From NCBI GenBank assembly GCA_963827155.1, contig CAWGZV010000002.1:3472001-3536000 (forward strand): DNA of 64,000 nucleotides, read 5' to 3'. The position numbers and the translations under genes were made by a program. The stretch is from UTCFX2 sp963827155. Its GTDB lineage: Bacteria; Chloroflexota; Anaerolineae; Anaerolineales; UBA4823. Shown piece after piece: positions 26,099 to 34,549 of this stretch; the stretch's first letter is position 1, and every line of letters starts with the position of its first letter. The notes under the pieces were generated by a model. It saw only the letters and a list, made by a program, of their open reading frames with translations. It had not been told where the DNA came from and made no database searches.

Positions 26099-26863
26099 TT
26101 ATATCACCGTATATCCGCCGTCTAAAAGCAGGTTTTGACCGACCAGGTAGTCTGAGCTGTCGGAGGCGAGAAAAACAGAGATCCCTGCCATATCTTCAGG
26201 CTTGCCAAAACGACCTTTGGGGATGCTGGCAAGGACGCCCATGGATACCTCTGGATTGCTTAAAAATCCTTCGGTGAGCGGGGTAATCATGTATCCTGGG
26301 CTGATCGAGTTGACGCTGATGCCGTATTTTACCCATTCGATTGCAAGCGCTTTTGACATCTGGATCAAACCTGCCTTGGCGGTGCAGTATGGAGAAGCCA
26401 TATTGCCGGTCACCACAACCCCAGACATTGAAGAAATGTTGATGATCTTTCCGTATTTCTGCGGGATCATCGCTTTAATTGCAACCGTCTGGCAGACAAA
26501 GAAGACATTGTTCAAAAAGGCGGTCTGGACCGCCATCCAATCATCAAAAGAGATCTCTTCAGCATGCCCCATGCGAGAGATGCCGACGCCATTGACCAGG
26601 ATATCCAGGCGGCCTTTGAAGGCGATCGCGTCATCGATCATTTTTTCGGTTTGTTTATAGTCGAAGATATCGAAAGTCAGCTCTTTGGTTCTAGCTCCGA
26701 ATTGGCTCACTGCTTCGGTTCCAGCTTCACAGTGGGTTGGATCGATATCCGCAAACACAACATCTGCGCCAGCGGATGCCAGTCCCACAGCTGCGCCTCG
26801 ACCCAGGCCTCCAGAGCCGGCGATCAAAGCGGTTTTTCCTTTTAGATCAAATAGACTTGTCAT
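26099..26863 (-). CDS. SDR-family oxidoreductase
   Basis: 254 residues. Cofactor motif GSGGLGRGAAVG near residue 17, acidic ADIDPTH after strand 2 (suggesting NAD), NGVG in place of the usual NNAG, catalytic ISSMSG serine and YCTAK Tyr/Lys. The C-terminus VGQNLLLDGGYTV is standard. The GGAAGGG ribosome site precedes the ATG. It lies between the importer genes and the RraA-like gene. Confidence 0.88.
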   Translation of the reverse strand: MTSLFDLKGKTALIAGSGGLGRGAAVGLASAGADVVFADIDPTHCEAGTEAVSQFGARTKELTFDIFDYKQTEKMIDDAIAFKGRLDILVNGVGISRMGHAEEISFDDWMAVQTAFLNNVFFVCQTVAIKAMIPQKYGKIINISSMSGVVVTGNMASPYCTAKAGLIQMSKALAIEWVKYGISVNSISPGYMITPLTEGFLSNPEVSMGVLASIPKGRFGKPEDMAGISVFLASDSSDYLVGQNLLLDGGYTVI

Positions 26864-26883
26864 TTTTTTACCCTTCCAGGAAA

Positions 26884-27836
26884 TTATGTTTTTCGATCTC
26901 GGATATAAGGTACTCCCAGAACGCTGGGTGAAATCGCTCTTGAGCTTGAAATGACCAGGACAATGACGGTCATGACATACGGAAGCATCAACAGGAATTG
27001 ATAGGGGATTTTAAATCCGAAAGCCTGTAAATAAAGCTGAAGGCTGTCTGCGACACCGAACAATAAAGAACCGGCGAGGGCAGCCCAGGGATTCCAGCGT
27101 GCGAAGGTCACAATCGCGATTGCGATCCAGCCTCGACCCTGGGTCATGCCGTCTCGGTAAACCCCAAGCTGAACGCTCAGGAATGCGCCCCCAAGACCCG
27201 CGAGAGCTCCCCCAGAATTAAAGCGAGATAGCGGGTCTTGAACACGTTGATCCCCATCGTGTCTGCGGCTTTGGCAAAACCACCGACCGAGCGAACATTC
27301 AAACCGTACCGCGTTCGCCACAGCAAGAATGCCATTACAGGCACCATTAAGATGGCGATGTAAACGAGAGGCGGATGCTTGAAGAAGATGTCTCCCAGGA
27401 TTGGGATATCTTTCAAGATCGGAATCTCCAGCGGAGCAAACCCCTGTGCCCGCGGCGGGGTTTCGGTCGTGCGAACGCCATAGATTGCTCTAAAAATAAA
27501 GCCCGTCAATCCAACAGCCAGGATATTGAATACCACGCCGACAATCGCCTGGTTCCCGTAGATGGTGATGCAGAGGAACCCGATGATCAAGCCGGCGATC
27601 CCTCCTGCGGCTGCTCCTGCCAGTGCGCCTAACCATGGACTGCCGGTTTGCTGGGAGACGACAAAACCAAAAAGCGTGCCAAACATCATCACGCCTTCCA
27701 AACCAAGGTTCAGCACGCCAGAGCGTTCTGACAGCAGCTCTCCCAGGCTGGCAAGCAAGATGGGGGTTGCCAGGCGCACTCCAGCAGCCAGGATCGAAAT
27801 AATTACTGCTTGGGTTAGAAAATCTGAGTAGTTCAT
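26884..27836 (-). CDS. BMP-type ABC importer permease 2 (YufQ-like; one frame break)
   Basis: A 317-residue permease if one base is restored in the CCCCC run at 27209-27213. Hydrophobic segments span the protein. NLGLEGVMMFGTLFGFVVSQ near residue 41 is the signature region of this branched-chain/nucleoside permease group, and LGGAFLSVQLGVYRDGMTQG follows the break. It forms the inner-membrane channel with the 27833-28948 permease. The ATG overlaps the upstream permease stop by 4 bp. Confidence 0.82.
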
Positions 27837-28948
27837 GATGCATTCACACGCGAAGTCGATTCGATTTTTTCGGCTCGTCCAAATTTCTGCTTCACAAAAT
27901 TGACCACCCGGTGCATCTGGTAGGTGTTCAAGTATTCAAAGACGATCACGAGCATGATCGTCAAACCCTGGATGACCTGCGCCAGATGGATCGGCACCGC
28001 CACTCTGCGCTGCATGGCATCCGCCCCAGCTTGCAGAGAGGAGAACAAAATCGCCGATACCGCCACGCCAAACGGGTTTCCTTTGCCAAGCAGTGACACG
28101 ACGATCCCGGTATATCCATATCCGGGGGAAATCCCGTCCATCAGGCGGTAGTGCACTCCGGCAACTTCAATGGCACCAGCAATTCCCGCCAACCCTCCTG
28201 AAATCAACATCGCCATCGTGATGCTCGAGACGACATTCATCCCGGCGTATTGGGCCGATCTTTTGTTGTACCCCACCGCTTTCACCCGAAACCCAAAAGA
28301 AGTTCGCGTCAGGATAATTTGAACGATAAACACACACAGCAGTGCAATCAGAAACCCGCTGTGCAGGCGTGTACCTTTCATCAATAGAGGCAGCCTTGCA
28401 GCCTCACCAAGCTGGGCAGACTGGGGTAAGCCGAAACTCAGCGGGTCGAGCATCGGTCCGCGGGTGAGCCAGCTCACCAGCTGGATTGCGATCTCGGTCA
28501 TCATTACCGTAAGTACGATTTCGTTCACTGAATACCTGGCTTTGAGATATCCCGGAATAAAACCCCACAGACCCCCTCCGACGAAACCAGCCAGGATCAC
28601 CAGGGCGAGCAAAATCCCGATCGGCAGGCTGCCGAACCGCAGTCCAATCCAGGTTGCGAATATCGCCCCAATATAAAGCTGACCTTCAGCCCCAATATTG
28701 AATGTGGAGCACTTGGCGGCGAAAGCAATCCCTAAGCCGGTGAGGATTAAAGGAGTCGCAACGGATAAGACATTTCCGATATTCACCCGGTTGCCGAAAA
28801 TTCCAAAAAAGAAAGCCTTATATGCTTCGATCGGATTCACGCCGACCATCGCGATCAAAACGGCGCCGATTGCAAAAGCAACGATGATCGCCGCCAGCGG
28901 GATGATCAGGCTCGAGACTATTCCCCGGATTGCAGAATTTTGCTTCAC
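27833..28948 (-). CDS. BMP-type ABC importer permease 1 (YufP-like)
   Basis: 371 residues with a GTG start at 28948. About nine membrane segments. FNIGAEGQLYIGAIFATWIG near residue 83 is the diagnostic permease region, and AGIAGAIEVAGVHYRLMDGI occurs later. Partners with the adjacent permease, the double-ATPase at 29217 and the binding protein at 30871; characterised systems of this type import nucleosides or purines. Confidence 0.87.
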   Translation of the reverse strand: MKQNSAIRGIVSSLIIPLAAIIVAFAIGAVLIAMVGVNPIEAYKAFFFGIFGNRVNIGNVLSVATPLILTGLGIAFAAKCSTFNIGAEGQLYIGAIFATWIGLRFGSLPIGILLALVILAGFVGGGLWGFIPGYLKARYSVNEIVLTVMMTEIAIQLVSWLTRGPMLDPLSFGLPQSAQLGEAARLPLLMKGTRLHSGFLIALLCVFIVQIILTRTSFGFRVKAVGYNKRSAQYAGMNVVSSITMAMLISGGLAGIAGAIEVAGVHYRLMDGISPGYGYTGIVVSLLGKGNPFGVAVSAILFSSLQAGADAMQRRVAVPIHLAQVIQGLTIMLVIVFEYLNTYQMHRVVNFVKQKFGRAEKIESTSRVNAS

Positions 28949-29014
28949 TTAGGATTCATCCTTGAATTCGATTTGATTTAGGTGCATGTCCAATATACCT
29001 TGTCGCTCACAGTA

Positions 29015-29250
29015 GCAGTTGAAGGGTCCCAGCCATCATCGAGTCAACACCAGTTCCTTTTATGTAGGCAGTTGAAGGATCCCAGCCATCATCGAGTCAG
29101 CACCAGTTTCTTTTATATAGGCAGCTGAAGGGTCCCAGCCATCAATCGAAGCACCAGTCCCTTTTATATAGGTAGCTTAAGGATCCCAGCCATCATCGAG
29201 TCAACACCAGTCCCTTTTATATAGGCAGCTGAAGGGTCCCAGCCATCATC
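29015..29250. repeat. 53-bp tandem repeat, five copies, built from the ATPase gene's tail
   Basis: Units begin near 29015, 29068, 29121, 29172 and 29225 (periods 53, 53, 51, 53). Each contains TGAAGG(G/A)TCCCAGCCATCA and a following CACCAGT..CTTTTAT(A/G)TA segment with scattered substitutions. The last copy is the real 3' end of the ATP-binding gene: on the minus strand it encodes MMAGTLQLPI and stop. Three of the four downstream copies keep a near-identical short coding tail and TAA, so the array looks like repeated duplication of the gene end. It is not a CRISPR array: no spacers. Confidence 0.88.
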
Positions 29251-30734
29251 AGGCCAATTTGGCTGATATCCACATCATGATTGGGGACTATGCCCATGAT
29301 CTTGCCCCGGCACAGCACGGCGATGCGGTCGCTCAGCGCAAAGATCTCTTCCAATTCGGTTGAAATAAGTAAAATTGCCGCCCCGCGCTCGCGTTCTTTT
29401 AACAATCTTGTGTGCACATATTCAATCGCGCCGACGTCCAAACCACGCGTCGGCTGTGCGCAGATCAGGATATCTGGGGACTTCGACAGCTCGCGTGCCA
29501 GCACGACTTTTTGGAGGTTCCCACCAGAGAGCAATTCCGCATCGGTCGCTGGCCCTGGAGTGCGGATATCAAAATCCTCGATGCTGGAAAGCGCAAAATC
29601 GTTAATTTCCTGTTTATTCAGCCAGCCCTTCTTAGCGAACGGCTCCTTGTTGTAGGATGCCAGGACCAGGTTGTTGGCGACCGAGAGCTGGCCGATCGTG
29701 CCCATCACCTTGCGTTCGGCGGGGATGTAGCCGAGCCCACGCTCCCGGATTGAGCTTGGCGATTGGTTCGTGATATCCTGGTTGTGGAGGATCACCTGTC
29801 CTGAAATTGCCGGGATGAGCCCGGTGATGACGTCTGCCAATTCCTGCTGCCCATTTCCATCCACACCAGCTACGCCCAAGATTTCGCCGCAGCAAACCTG
29901 CAAAGAGACATCCTCCAGTGCAGGGAGTTTTCGTGAGTTGTTTGCACGGATGTTTTTCAATTCCAAAACACAGTCACCGCATGGGATCGATTCGCGGTCC
30001 AGGCGAAAGACAACATCCCTGCCTACCATCAGATGCGCCAGCTCTTCTTTACTGGTATTTTTTGTATCGACACTTCCGACGACACTGCCGTCTCTTAAGA
30101 CCGTCACTTTATCGCTGATCTCCAGCACTTCATCCAGCTTGTGGCTGATAAAAATGATGGTTTTTCCTGAAGCGACGAGCTTTCGCAGGATATTGAAGAG
30201 CTGGATGACTTCTTGTGGGGTGAGCACCGCGGTCGGCTCATCGAGAATCAGGATTTCGGCGCCGGCCATCAGGGCCCGGATGATCTCTACGCGCTGCTGG
30301 GCGCCAACCGAAAGCTGCCAGATATATACATCTGGATCTACTTGGAGCTGGTGCTCCTCTGAAAGGTCTATGATTTGCTGGCGCACCGGTTTTGTATTCA
30401 AGAGAAAGCGGTTCTGCGAGCGCAGCATGGCGGCGATATTCTCGACCACCGTCAGCTGGGGAATCAACATGAAATGCTGGTGGATCATGCCAATTCCGAG
30501 GTTTACAGAATCGGTGGTATTCTTGATCTCCACCTTTTTGCCATTTAGAACGATCTCCCCTGATTGAGGCTGATACAGCCCGCACAGGCAGTTCATCAAG
30601 GTGGATTTTCCAGCACCGTTCTCGCCCAGGATCGCGTGAATACTCCCGTCCTCGATTTCCAGGCAGATATTGTTGTTCGCAAGAACACCTGGAAACATTT
30701 TTGTGATATTGCATAACTCTAATAGAACGGGCAC
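29217..30734 (-). CDS. BMP-type ABC importer ATP-binding protein (two nucleotide-binding domains)
   Basis: 505 residues with a GTG start at 30734 and GGAG upstream. Domain 1: Walker A GENGAGKSTLMN near residue 38, LSVGAQQRVEIIRALMAG, Walker B ILILDEPTAV. Domain 2: degenerate GVDGNGQQEL, signature LLSGGNLQKVVLARELS and LICAQPTRGLD. Loss of a full second Walker A is usual for the RbsA/YufO type. It powers the two permeases. Its final codons form the last unit of the 53-bp repeat array. Confidence 0.92.
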   Translation of the reverse strand: MPVLLELCNITKMFPGVLANNNICLEIEDGSIHAILGENGAGKSTLMNCLCGLYQPQSGEIVLNGKKVEIKNTTDSVNLGIGMIHQHFMLIPQLTVVENIAAMLRSQNRFLLNTKPVRQQIIDLSEEHQLQVDPDVYIWQLSVGAQQRVEIIRALMAGAEILILDEPTAVLTPQEVIQLFNILRKLVASGKTIIFISHKLDEVLEISDKVTVLRDGSVVGSVDTKNTSKEELAHLMVGRDVVFRLDRESIPCGDCVLELKNIRANNSRKLPALEDVSLQVCCGEILGVAGVDGNGQQELADVITGLIPAISGQVILHNQDITNQSPSSIRERGLGYIPAERKVMGTIGQLSVANNLVLASYNKEPFAKKGWLNKQEINDFALSSIEDFDIRTPGPATDAELLSGGNLQKVVLARELSKSPDILICAQPTRGLDVGAIEYVHTRLLKERERGAAILLISTELEEIFALSDRIAVLCRGKIMGIVPNHDVDISQIGLMMAGTLQLPI

Positions 30735-30802
30735 GAAGGTCTCCTTGTTTTATTTTAATGGGCTCATCGAGCGTTCAATTCATCGAAAAAGTTTTTCTGG
30801 TC

Positions 30803-30831
30803 CTCCGCCGGGATTATTCACCCCGGCGGAG
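30803..30831 (-). terminator. Intercistronic hairpin between binding protein and ATPase genes
   Basis: A 10-bp stem (CTCCGCCGGG / CCCGGCGGAG, 9-base loop) follows the binding-protein stop by about 40 bp, on the minus strand; AAAAACTTTTTC follows. Such hairpins often let the binding protein be made in excess over the membrane components. Confidence 0.55.
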
Positions 30832-30870
30832 TTGATATTGGATTTTAGTAAACCGGTCTACAAACCAGCT

Positions 30871-32943
30871 CTACTGAAGGGTTGGTTTCGCAGCGGCATC
30901 AAGCTGCTCGGCTGTCGGCACTTCCTTGAAGACTGGGACTACAAAGGTACCGTCGATAATCTGCTGCCGGACGAACATGACCTGCGCAGCGATATCTTCG
31001 GGAACCAGGCCGTGGAACGGAGCGATATCGGTCGCCCCTTCTGCCATTCCTAAGTTGAACATGCCGCCTTTGAAAGTCCCGGCTGCCATTTCAGTCAGCA
31101 TCTGTTTGAAGACCACCGAAAGATCCCAGACAGTGCTCGTCACCAGCAGATCCGGCGCCAGCTCGTTCTGGTCGATCACGTCTCCAACGCAGAAGACATT
31201 TGCTTCTTTCGAAGCCTCGAGCCCGCCTTCGGCAATCCCGTCACCGCGCGCCATCATGAAATCGGCTCCGGCTGCGAACTGCGCTTTGGCGCTTTCTTTG
31301 CCTTTCTCAACATCGTCCCAAACCCCAGGGAAGGTGTAGATCACTTCAGAGTCCGGGTTCACGAGCTTGGCGCCAGCCATATAGCCGCCGAGGGCAGCCA
31401 CCATGGGAGGCGTCTGAGCGCCGCCGATGTAGCCCAGCTTGTTGGACTTGGTCATCAGCCCGCCGATCATGCCAGACAGGTAAGCGCTTTGTTCGAGGGG
31501 TGCGCTGTATGTCGCGACATTCTCCGGCATGGGGGGGAAGCCTTGCGACCAGATGAAACTCACATCTGGGAAGTCTGGTGCGACCTTCTTGATGGCGTCG
31601 CCGTAGTTGAAGGAATGGCCGATCACCATGCTGTAACCCTGACCGGCATAGTCGCGGAGGGCTTGCTCGACGTTGGCCACACCAACCCGCTCGGTGTAGG
31701 CAACTTCAATCCCCAAATCTTCTTTCAGCTTCATCAGGGCGTTGTAGCCGCCGGTGTTCCAGCTCTGGTCGTCGATCGAACCCGGGATAATCATCGCAAC
31801 TTTGAAACCGGAGAGATCGGCAGAAGGCTCTGGCGCCACCTGTAAGGTTGGTTTCGCAGCGGCATCAAGCTGCTCGGCTGTCGGTACTTCCTTGAAGACT
31901 GGGACTACAAAGGTGCCGTCGATAATCTGCTGACGGACGGACATGACCTGTGCAGCAATGTCATCGGGAACCAGGCCGTGGAACGGAGCGATATCGGTTG
32001 CCCCTTCTGCCATTCCCAGGTTGTACATGCCGCCTTTGAAGGTCCCGGCAGTTTTATCGGATAGCATCTGCTTGAAGACCACCGAAAGGTCCCAGACAGT
32101 GCTCGTCACCAGCAGATCCGGCGCGAGCTCGTTCTGGTCGATCACGTCTCCAACGCAGAAGACATTTGCTTCTTTCGAAGCCTCGAGCCCGCCTTCGGCA
32201 ATCCCGTCACCGCGCGCCATCATGAAATCGGCTCCGGCTGCGAACTGCGCTTTGGCGCTTTCTTTGCCTTTCTCAACATCGTCCCAAACCCCAGGGAAGG
32301 TGTAGATCACTTCAGAGTCCGGGTTCACGAGCTTGGCGCCAGCCATGTAGCCGCCGAGGGCAGCCACCATGGGAGGCGTCTGAGCGCCGCCGACATAACC
32401 CAGCTTGTTGGACTTGGTCATCAGCCCGCCGATCATGCCAGACAGGTAAGCGCTTTGTTCGAGGGGTGCGCTGTATGTCGCGACATTCTCCGGCATGGGG
32501 GGGAAGCCTTGCGACCAGATGAAGCTCACATCTGGGAAGTCTGGTGCGACCTTCTTGATGGCGTCGCCGTAGTTGAAGGAATGGCCGATCACCATGCTGT
32601 AACCCTGACCGGCATAGTCACGGAGGGCTTGCTCGACGTTGGCCACACCAACCCGCTCGGTGTAGGCAACTTCAATCCCCAAATCTTCTTTCAGCTTCAT
32701 CAGGGCGTTGTAGCCGCCGGTGTTCCAGCTCTGATCGTCGATCGAGCCTGGGATAATCATCGCAACTTTCATCGTGGCTTCAGCCGGCGCAGCAGTCTCA
32801 GCAGGCGCAGCAGTTGGCTCCTCAACGGCTGGGGCGGTCGGCTGCTCAGGCGCAACGGTTTGAGTTGCCGCCGGCGCACAAGCGCTCATCAAAAGGATCA
32901 ATACTGTTGCAATCTGCAAAATGGTCATCAAACGTTTGGACAT
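30871..32943 (-). CDS. BMP-family substrate-binding lipoprotein with two tandem binding domains
   Basis: 690 residues, about twice the usual 320-380. A lipoprotein signal ends LILLMSACAPA (lipobox, Cys near residue 21), followed by a Pro/Ala/Glu-rich linker. Two nearly identical BMP domains start at VAMIIPGSIDDQSWNTGGYN near residues 59 and 381 and contain GHSFNYGDAIKKVAPDFPDV and NVFCVGDVIDQNELAPDLLV. They differ in only a few places (SDKTAGTFKGGMYNLG against TEMAAGTFKGGMFNLG). BMP-type proteins capture purine nucleosides in known cases; here it is presumably tethered outside the membrane and feeds the adjacent permeases. Confidence 0.9.
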   Translation of the reverse strand: MSKRLMTILQIATVLILLMSACAPAATQTVAPEQPTAPAVEEPTAAPAETAAPAEATMKVAMIIPGSIDDQSWNTGGYNALMKLKEDLGIEVAYTERVGVANVEQALRDYAGQGYSMVIGHSFNYGDAIKKVAPDFPDVSFIWSQGFPPMPENVATYSAPLEQSAYLSGMIGGLMTKSNKLGYVGGAQTPPMVAALGGYMAGAKLVNPDSEVIYTFPGVWDDVEKGKESAKAQFAAGADFMMARGDGIAEGGLEASKEANVFCVGDVIDQNELAPDLLVTSTVWDLSVVFKQMLSDKTAGTFKGGMYNLGMAEGATDIAPFHGLVPDDIAAQVMSVRQQIIDGTFVVPVFKEVPTAEQLDAAAKPTLQVAPEPSADLSGFKVAMIIPGSIDDQSWNTGGYNALMKLKEDLGIEVAYTERVGVANVEQALRDYAGQGYSMVIGHSFNYGDAIKKVAPDFPDVSFIWSQGFPPMPENVATYSAPLEQSAYLSGMIGGLMTKSNKLGYIGGAQTPPMVAALGGYMAGAKLVNPDSEVIYTFPGVWDDVEKGKESAKAQFAAGADFMMARGDGIAEGGLEASKEANVFCVGDVIDQNELAPDLLVTSTVWDLSVVFKQMLTEMAAGTFKGGMFNLGMAEGATDIAPFHGLVPEDIAAQVMFVRQQIIDGTFVVPVFKEVPTAEQLDAAAKPTLQ
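30880..32769. repeat. Direct DNA repeat of 924 bp within the binding-protein gene
   Basis: Copy A spans 30880-31803 and copy B 31846-32769, offset exactly 966 bp (322 codons). Most aligned stretches are identical at the base level, including synonymous positions, so the duplication is recent or being homogenised. The linker at 31804-31845 (VAPEPSADLSG) is unique. Confidence 0.88.
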
Positions 32944-33022
32944 TGACTATTTCCTCTTTTCCTCGAGGTTAACTGAGTATCTTGAATATTGGTTATTGGT
33001 TTACTTTCATTTAAAAATCAGG

Positions 33023-34549
33023 TCAGGCGGTCACAGGCCTCCTTTCTATTAACCCCATCTTCTCCTTAGATGGAAAATATTCGTCGCCTAGCGAATTTTG
33101 GGTCAATAATAATCCAGCTTTGACGATCTTTGTCAATTCAGCGACGCGCAAACCCTGGCTCTCGCATTGTTTGAGGGTGTCCTCATCCCCAAGCAGGGAA
33201 TCGCGATCTCGAACCTGAGCTGTGACCCCAAGGAATGCATCTGGCAATTCAGGCGCTACGGGCAGGCACTGCAGCAGCATGGAATGGTGAAGGAAAAATT
33301 GCTGGGTGATTTCCTGTCCTCCAAAGCGCCCGCTGCCTTGGACCATCACACCAACCGGTTTATTCAGGCGAGGGTACTGGGTTTGCTGGTGGGCTCGGCT
33401 GGTCTGGAACCTCAGTTCATTCATCCGATCCAGCGCCGCCCGAACAATGGACGGCGGTCCCATCCGGTACGAAGGCAGGCTCCATAAAACTCCGTCTGAA
33501 GCCAGCCACTTGCCGCGGAACTCTTGGAAATCATCGACCATGACGCATTCTTCATGTTTGGAGCAGTATGTGATGCACATGCGGCAGGGATCGATGTCTT
33601 GCTGATAGAAGCTGTGCTCAACGAATTCAACCCCAGAGATTTGCTGCGCACCGGATTTACTTGCATCCAATAAAATTTGCGAGCTGCTCCCCTTGGGCGG
33701 CCGCGGGCTGCCGTTGACTGTGAGGAGGCTGACTTTCAAATCATCCATCCGGATCAGATCCAGGTACCGGGCGTCTTCCGTGCTCAAATTCGAGGATGTT
33801 GGGCGCTCCACTTCACCCAATTCTGTCTTGGAGTACCAGTAGACATCAGGGAGGCTGCTGGCAACCGCGAGCTTGCTGAGCTTTAATAACTTGGTCATCT
33901 CAGCCACCCGGACACCCATCCGGTAAGCGTCTCTAAGCAAGTCGAAGTCTTTTTCGGGTGTAGTCTTATCGATCACCTGCCCGATGACCCCTTGATCCGA
34001 ATGAGGCATATCGCCAGATACTGGCAGGCAGTCCATCCGCATAACATGCTCCAGCATTGCCTGGGCAGTCAGCTCCTGCCCGCCAAAACGGCTGCTGCCT
34101 TGAACGATAATCCCGGTCGGTTTGAGGAAGCGGAGGGGTGGTCCGCTTTTTTCGCTCATAATTTGCGAATAGACTTCGCCAAATCGCTCCATCCATGAGC
34201 AGACTTGCGAAGGCGGACCAAAAGTATAGACAGGGGTCGCCCAAATAATTCCATCGGCGCGCAGCCACATTTCTGAAAGCTTCTCGAAATCATCTTCGTG
34301 GATGCAGTGCTTCCACTGATGGCAGTATTCTACGCAGCCTGCGCAGGGCGCCATTTTCTTAGCCCTGAAATTGAAAAGCTCGACTTCGATATTTCCAACC
34401 GATTGGGCGCCTTCGACGGCTCGATCAATCATCCACTGAGAATTGCTCCGCCCTCTGGGGCTGGCATTGATAAATAAGATTTTTACCGGCACCTCGTTAA
34501 GCACAACCTTCGGTAAAGACATTCCTTCCTCCATTCCCAATTTTTTCAT
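33023..34549 (-). CDS. Two-domain flavodoxin-fold protein with Cys clusters (Fe-S flavoprotein-like)
   Basis: 508 residues containing two NADPH-FMN-reductase/flavodoxin domains. Domain 1 starts LFINASPRGRSNSQ and has PCAGCVEYCHQWKHC; domain 2 starts LLTVNGSPRPPKGSSSQ and has PCRMCITYCSKHEEC. Both Cys sets read C-x2-C-x3-C-x5-C, close to the compact [4Fe-4S] motif of archaeal/bacterial iron-sulfur flavoproteins. ATPVYTFGPP and GGQE follow. Probably an electron-transfer partner or reductase. A paralogue is at 45276. The ATG overlaps the Mo-hydroxylase stop; an internal ATG at 34522 has a strong GGAGG and may be the true start. Confidence 0.78.
   Translation of the reverse strand: MKKLGMEEGMSLPKVVLNEVPVKILFINASPRGRSNSQWMIDRAVEGAQSVGNIEVELFNFRAKKMAPCAGCVEYCHQWKHCIHEDDFEKLSEMWLRADGIIWATPVYTFGPPSQVCSWMERFGEVYSQIMSEKSGPPLRFLKPTGIIVQGSSRFGGQELTAQAMLEHVMRMDCLPVSGDMPHSDQGVIGQVIDKTTPEKDFDLLRDAYRMGVRVAEMTKLLKLSKLAVASSLPDVYWYSKTELGEVERPTSSNLSTEDARYLDLIRMDDLKVSLLTVNGSPRPPKGSSSQILLDASKSGAQQISGVEFVEHSFYQQDIDPCRMCITYCSKHEECVMVDDFQEFRGKWLASDGVLWSLPSYRMGPPSIVRAALDRMNELRFQTSRAHQQTQYPRLNKPVGVMVQGSGRFGGQEITQQFFLHHSMLLQCLPVAPELPDAFLGVTAQVRDRDSLLGDEDTLKQCESQGLRVAELTKIVKAGLLLTQNSLGDEYFPSKEKMGLIERRPVTA

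Noticed and set aside
29015..29250. CRISPR array
   Set aside because: Units are contiguous 53-bp copies with no unique spacers, no cas genes, and the last copy is the coding end of the ATPase.
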